DNA of 64,000 nucleotides from Sterolibacterium sp. (GTDB lineage Bacteria > Pseudomonadota > Gammaproteobacteria > Burkholderiales > Rhodocyclaceae), in NCBI GenBank assembly GCA_028713555.1, contig JAQTOA010000002.1, positions 1 through 64,000 on the forward strand, in the 5' to 3' direction. The notes beneath the pieces are model-generated. The model made no database searches and was not told the DNA's origin. It was given only the letters and a program-made list of their open reading frames with translations. Below are positions 59,535 to 64,000 of this stretch, piece after piece (the stretch's first letter is position 1; the number at the start of each line of letters is the position of its first letter). The position numbers and the translations under genes were made by a program.

Positions 59535-60269
59535 TCACGTGGTCGCCTCCAGGTGTTGAGGTTCGGCATGAGCCACCGGGCCGTCATAGACGATGCGTCC
59601 ATCCGCCAGGCGCACCAGGCGTTGGGCATAGGCGGCAATATCCGACTCGTGAGTCACCAGGACGATGGTGATACCGTCGCGCTCGTTGAGTTCGGTGAAC
59701 AGGGCCATGATCTCCTGGCTGGTGTGCGTGTCGAGGTTGCCGGTGGGTTCGTCGGCAAGGATCAGCTTGGGCTGATTCACCAAGGCGCGGGCAATCGCGA
59801 CGCGCTGCTGCTGGCCGCCAGAAATCTGATTGGGCCGCGAGGCGCGGTGGGTGGCGAGACCGACCTTGGCCAGCATCTCGTTGGCCCTTCTCAGCCGCTC
59901 GTCGCCGGGCGTGCCTCGGTAGATCAGGGGCAGAGCGATGTTGTCCTCGATGCTTGCGCGCGGCAGCAGATTGAAACCCTGGAAGACAAAGCCGATCACC
60001 TGATTGCGCAGATGCGCCAGTTCGTCGCGGTTAAGGGCGCCAACATCGCGGCCGTTGAGCCGATAGCTGCCACTGGTGGCAACGTCGAGGCAACCGAGAA
60101 TGTTCATGAAAGTGGACTTGCCGGAACCCGATGGGCCCATGATGGCAACGAACTCGCCCGGCATCACCGAAACCGAAATGTCCTTGAGCACCGGCACCGG
60201 ACCGGCGTCGGTTTCATATTCCTTGTGGAGTTGTTCGATGCGGATGACCGCATCGGCCGTGCCGCTCAT
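59535..60269 (-). CDS. MacB-type ABC transporter ATP-binding protein
   Basis: 244 aa; 'IMGPSGSGKSTFMNILGCLD', 'ISGGQQQRVAIARALVNQPKLILADEPTGNLD'. Confidence 0.95.
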   Translation of the reverse strand: MSGTADAVIRIEQLHKEYETDAGPVPVLKDISVSVMPGEFVAIMGPSGSGKSTFMNILGCLDVATSGSYRLNGRDVGALNRDELAHLRNQVIGFVFQGFNLLPRASIEDNIALPLIYRGTPGDERLRRANEMLAKVGLATHRASRPNQISGGQQQRVAIARALVNQPKLILADEPTGNLDTHTSQEIMALFTELNERDGITIVLVTHESDIAAYAQRLVRLADGRIVYDGPVAHAEPQHLEATT

Positions 60270-61474
60270 CAGAACAATCTCATCCCGGGAGCACCGGGTG
60301 CCTTGGTAGGCGGCTGCCGATCTTCGACGATCACTGCGGCGCCCTCCTTGATCTCGCCGCCGGTAACTTCGGTGTAGCGATTGTCGGTGATGCCGACGCT
60401 GACGCGCACAGCCTTCGGCTGTCCATTCTCAAGCACATAGACTGTCCCGCTGGGACCTTCACCCTTGCCCTTGCCGTCCTTGCGGCCTTCCGGTGACTTT
60501 TCTGCGCGCGGCTTATCCGGACGAGGCGCGGCATCAGCTGGGCGGAAACGCAGGGCGGCATTGGGCACGGTCAGCACGTCCTGGCGCTGGGCGACGGTGA
60601 TATTGACATAAGCCGTCATGCCCGGCATCAGCACCTGATCCGGGTTGTCGACGGCAATCACCACATCGTAGGTGACGACGTTCTGCTGTGTGGTGGGATT
60701 GAGCCGCACCTGTTTCACGGCGCCGCGAAAGTTGCGGTTGGGAAAGGCATCGACGCGAAAGCTGGCTGGCTGATCGACCTTGATATTGCCGACATCCGCT
60801 TCGGCGAAGCTCGAGTCAATCTGCATCTTGCTCAAGTCCTGGGCGATCTTGAACAGGGTGGGGGTCTGGAAGCTGGCCGCCACGGTCTGGCCGATATCGA
60901 CTTCGCGCGAAACGACGACTCCGGAAACCGGCGAGCGAATCACCGAATACCCGAGGTTGGTGTTGTCCTTCAGCAACTGGGCGGACACCTGCGCCACCTG
61001 GGCGCGAGCGGCTTCCAGGGCCTGCACGCTGGTGTCGAGTTCCTGCCTCGATATATATTCCTGACGAAATAATTCACGCGCACGCGCCGCGTTGGCTTCG
61101 GCGAGTTTCAGCTGGGAACGGGCGGCAGCCAGACTGGCGCTGCTCAGCTTGACCTGGGCATTGTAGAGCGCCGGGTCGAGCTCCAGCAGTTTCTGTCCCT
61201 CCTTGACGTGGTCGTTGAAATCCGCGTACCACTTCTTGACGGTGCCGGAAACCTGGGTGCCGACGTTGACCAGCACCACCGGATTCAGGGTGCCGTTGGC
61301 CGAGGCCAACTGGGTCAGGTCGCCGCGTTCAACAACCATGGTGCGGTAGCGGGCCTGGTTGTCCTGAGCGTGGGAGTTGTCCCAGAAATAATATCCGCAA
61401 GCGGCAGCGAGCAGCAGCGCGATGCTCAAGGTATATCTGTTAAACAGCGACTTAAACGGTTTCATGACGGACAC
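60269..61474 (-). CDS. MacA-like periplasmic adaptor (HlyD/MFP family)
   Basis: 401 aa; 'VSGTVKKWYADFNDHVKEGQKLLELDPALYNAQV', 'VIRSPVSGVVVSREVDIGQTVAASFQTP'. Confidence 0.92.
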   Translation of the reverse strand: MSVMKPFKSLFNRYTLSIALLLAAACGYYFWDNSHAQDNQARYRTMVVERGDLTQLASANGTLNPVVLVNVGTQVSGTVKKWYADFNDHVKEGQKLLELDPALYNAQVKLSSASLAAARSQLKLAEANAARARELFRQEYISRQELDTSVQALEAARAQVAQVSAQLLKDNTNLGYSVIRSPVSGVVVSREVDIGQTVAASFQTPTLFKIAQDLSKMQIDSSFAEADVGNIKVDQPASFRVDAFPNRNFRGAVKQVRLNPTTQQNVVTYDVVIAVDNPDQVLMPGMTAYVNITVAQRQDVLTVPNAALRFRPADAAPRPDKPRAEKSPEGRKDGKGKGEGPSGTVYVLENGQPKAVRVSVGITDNRYTEVTGGEIKEGAAVIVEDRQPPTKAPGAPGMRLF

Positions 61475-61490
61475 ATTTCCTTAGAAGGAA

Positions 61491-62978
61491 TCACTTAGCG
61501 GCAGTTTGAAGCTCGCTGACATCCAACTGGCCCATGGCCTGGGCCAGAGCGGTCTTGGCGATGCGCCAGTTGTAAAAGGCCTGGATATTCTGCTGACGGG
61601 CGCTGGCCAGCGCGCTCTGGGCGTTGAGCAGCTCGAGAATGCCGCCGACGCCGGCCTTGTAGCGGCCTGCCGCCAGCTTCTCTGATTCTTCGGCGCTGGC
61701 GAGGAGATCCGCGCTGGCGCGCAGGGCTTCAGTGCCGGTGATCAGCGCGTAATAAGCGCGCCAGACATCGAGCGAGACCTGCTTGGAAAGCTGGTCGAGT
61801 AGAGCTGTCTTGGCTTCCAGCTGCGCCTCGGCTGCCTTCACCCGGTAGGTGGTGTTGTAACCCGTGAACAGGGGAATGTTCATCGAGATGCCTAGGGTAT
61901 TGCCGCGCAAGGCAGCGCTTGAACCGTTATCGCTGTAGTTCCGGGTGGCGAAAAGTGCGATGCTCGGCATGCCGGAGGCATTAACTGCGGCGATATTGGC
62001 GTGGGCCGCCTTGACCTGGGCCTCGGCGGCGGATAGATCGGGCCGGGCACGTTTGGCCTCGGCGATCAGCTCGCTGATGTTGCGTTCGAAAGCGCCACTC
62101 GAAGCGATATCCGCCGGCGCTGCAATGGCAGGGGCGCTGTTGGCGTCGAGACCCATGACATTGGCAAGCACGCCGAGGGCGGTCTGGGCGTTTCCCTCGG
62201 CCTGGATCAGCGTTAATGCCGCCTGAGAAGCGGCGGTCTGTGCCTGCAGGCGATCCGCCGGCGTGCCGGTGCCGACTCGGTAGCGCGCTTCGGCGGCTTT
62301 CAGACTTTCCTGACTGGCCCGCACAGACTCGCGGGCTGCAGTCGCTGCGGCCTCGACGGCATAGCGCTGATAATACGCTTGGACAGCCGACAGGAAGACG
62401 CTCTGCAGCGTTGCATCCTGAGTCGCGGCGAGCGCGGCCATGAGTTGGCGAGCATTCTCCAACGTCGCCTCCCGACCGCCGAAATCGTAAAGCAGATAGT
62501 TGGCGGAGAGACTGGCGGAGGTCTGGTTATAGGTAAGCTGGGGACCAGTAGCGTTGCTGCTGTTGCGGCTATGGGCAGCGCTGGCGGAAAGCGTGGGCAG
62601 AAAGGCGCTCTGCGATACGCCAAGCTGGGCTGCCTGGATCCGTGCGTTGACCCACGCCAGCCGGGTTTGCGGATTGTTGCAGAGGGACGCTTCGACGATA
62701 TCCGCCAAGGCCAGTGCCACGCCATCCGGAGTTTTCTGGCAGGGCATGCGCAATTTGCCGCCACGGCTATCCCCCGGTCCGGCCGCATACAGCGCACCGG
62801 TATTGAATGGATCGACCTCGGCGCCCGCGACCTTGCCGGCAACAGCAGCCAGCAAAATGCACGCCCCGCAGGCAATGCCCACGGCTGGCGGAAAAAGCGC
62901 GGCGATTCTGTTTGCCAAGCCGGTCGACATGGAACGAATGATTACAAACGATAGTAAAGCCGGCAAATAGCATATCAC
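61491..62978 (-). CDS. TolC family outer membrane efflux protein
   Basis: 495 aa; duplicated alpha-helical OEP-type repeats ('AYYQRYAVEAAATAARESVRASQESLKAAEARYRVGTGTPADRLQAQ', 'EKLAAGRYKAGVGGILELLNAQSALASAR'). Confidence 0.92.
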   Translation of the reverse strand: MICYLPALLSFVIIRSMSTGLANRIAALFPPAVGIACGACILLAAVAGKVAGAEVDPFNTGALYAAGPGDSRGGKLRMPCQKTPDGVALALADIVEASLCNNPQTRLAWVNARIQAAQLGVSQSAFLPTLSASAAHSRNSSNATGPQLTYNQTSASLSANYLLYDFGGREATLENARQLMAALAATQDATLQSVFLSAVQAYYQRYAVEAAATAARESVRASQESLKAAEARYRVGTGTPADRLQAQTAASQAALTLIQAEGNAQTALGVLANVMGLDANSAPAIAAPADIASSGAFERNISELIAEAKRARPDLSAAEAQVKAAHANIAAVNASGMPSIALFATRNYSDNGSSAALRGNTLGISMNIPLFTGYNTTYRVKAAEAQLEAKTALLDQLSKQVSLDVWRAYYALITGTEALRASADLLASAEESEKLAAGRYKAGVGGILELLNAQSALASARQQNIQAFYNWRIAKTALAQAMGQLDVSELQTAAK

Positions 62979-63061
62979 CTATAATCAAACAGGCTTGCTG
63001 TCGAGATGGTTTTATATCGTAACAAAATATCTCAGTGAGTCATCCTTGACCCGTAACAATC

Positions 63062-64000
63062 ATGGCCAACGAAATTGAACTCAAGCTAGCCCTGCCCGTA
63101 GCGGCGCAACGCCAGCTGCTGCGCCAACCGATCTTGCGCAAGGCTGTTGCTAGACAGTCCCAGCATCTCGTCAACCTCTATTACGACACGCCCACCCTTG
63201 CCCTGCACCAGCAAGGCATCGCATTGCGTTTGCGCAAGCAGGGACGCATCTGGCTGCAAACCGTGAAATGCGCCGGCAGTTCCGCTGCGGGACTGACTAC
63301 TCGACCGGAATGGGAAACGCCGTATGCGGGGCATTTCGACTTTTCAGCGGTCGATACCAAGCCCGTGCGCCGCTGGCTGGAACGGCCGGAGCAGCGCGAT
63401 CGCATTTCCCCTCTGTTCGAGACCAACTTTCGCCGTACCACCTGGCGCTTCGAACCCAGAGCCGGCTGCGTCGTGCTGCTGATGCTGGATCGTGGCTGGA
63501 TCGCCGCCGCTGGAAGACTCGAAGCGATTTCCGAGGTGGAAATCGAACTGGCTGGTGGCGAAGACAATGACGATGGCAACGAGAGTGGCAAAGTCAGCGA
63601 ACTGTTCAAGCTGGCGCAAACTTTGGGCGAACGGCTGGCTCTGGTGCCAGCCATTCTAAGCAAGGCCGAGCGCGGCTATCGACTGTACCAGGGCATGCGG
63701 CTCACGCCGCAAAAAGCCCGGATCGTGCCGTTGGAATCCACTAGCGTCCCTCTGGCGGCGTTCCGCAAAATCGCCCTGGCTGGCCTCGAACATCTGCAAG
63801 GCAACGTCGACGGCGCCATCAACAGCGACGACCCCGAGTTTATTCACCAGATGCGGGTGGCGACGCGTCGACTGCGCGCCGCGCTGCGCCTGTTTGCCCC
63901 ACGTCTGCCGCCGACGCTGGCGGAGGAATTACTGCCGGAATTGCGCATCCTGACCACGCGGCTCGGTCGCGCCCGTGATCTTGACGTGCTTCTGACCGAG
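63062..64000 (+). CDS. CYTH-CHAD domain protein (5' part; runs off window)
   Basis: From ATG 63062: MANEIELKLALPVAAQRQLL.. (CYTH 'EIELK'), then CHAD 'FIHQMRVATRRLRAALRLFAPRL' and 'LGRARDLDVLL'. Confidence 0.9.
   Translation, partial: MANEIELKLALPVAAQRQLLRQPILRKAVARQSQHLVNLYYDTPTLALHQQGIALRLRKQGRIWLQTVKCAGSSAAGLTTRPEWETPYAGHFDFSAVDTKPVRRWLERPEQRDRISPLFETNFRRTTWRFEPRAGCVVLLMLDRGWIAAAGRLEAISEVEIELAGGEDNDDGNESGKVSELFKLAQTLGERLALVPAILSKAERGYRLYQGMRLTPQKARIVPLESTSVPLAAFRKIALAGLEHLQGNVDGAINSDDPEFIHQMRVATRRLRAALRLFAPRLPPTLAEELLPELRILTTRLGRARDLDVLLTE

Overview
The window looks like a high-GC betaproteobacterial chromosome (Rhodocyclales-like by gene content; this is an inference). Blocks, left to right. 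(1) 0-11 kb: accessory lipid/steroid-type cassette with DUF1302 and DUF1214-like proteins, a TetR regulator, a sulfotransferase, a LuxE-like/LuxC-like acyl reductase pair with no luciferase genes, an SCP-x-type thiolase and an AveC-like membrane protein. It contains decayed paralogous sequence and an ~80 bp leader present twice in inverted orientation. (2) 11-20 kb: core genes priA, hemE, ntrX/ntrY-like, DUF4390 and rsmB. (3) 20-44.4 kb: arsenic island. It carries a sigma54-type response regulator, a histidine kinase and a PhnD/AioX-like binding protein, divergent from arrA-arrB-arrD-tatA-crp-moaA. These are followed by a chemoreceptor, a second PhnD-like protein with a two-kinase/one-receiver phosphorelay, and arsR-acr3-arsD-arsA. 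The divergent arr regulatory region holds three copies of a 20 bp palindrome (TTGCTACC-N4-GGTAGCAA). (4) 44.9-54.7 kb: caspase-like/PDZ protein, pirin, cbbO/cbbQ-like pair, YkgJ-like protein, aprA and aprB, and what looks like the 3' remnant of a dissimilatory ATP sulfurylase gene. (5) 55-64 kb: bactofilin-like protein, M48 protease, moaC, a MacAB-TolC-type efflux operon and a partial CYTH-CHAD protein. The strongest candidate for something underexplored is the duplicated PhnD/AioX-like sensing apparatus (each mature protein with a single Cys at an equivalent position), plus a chemoreceptor with a vicinal Cys pair, around arrAB. I saw no rRNA, tRNA or CRISPR array. All family calls come from reading motifs by eye; no database search was run.
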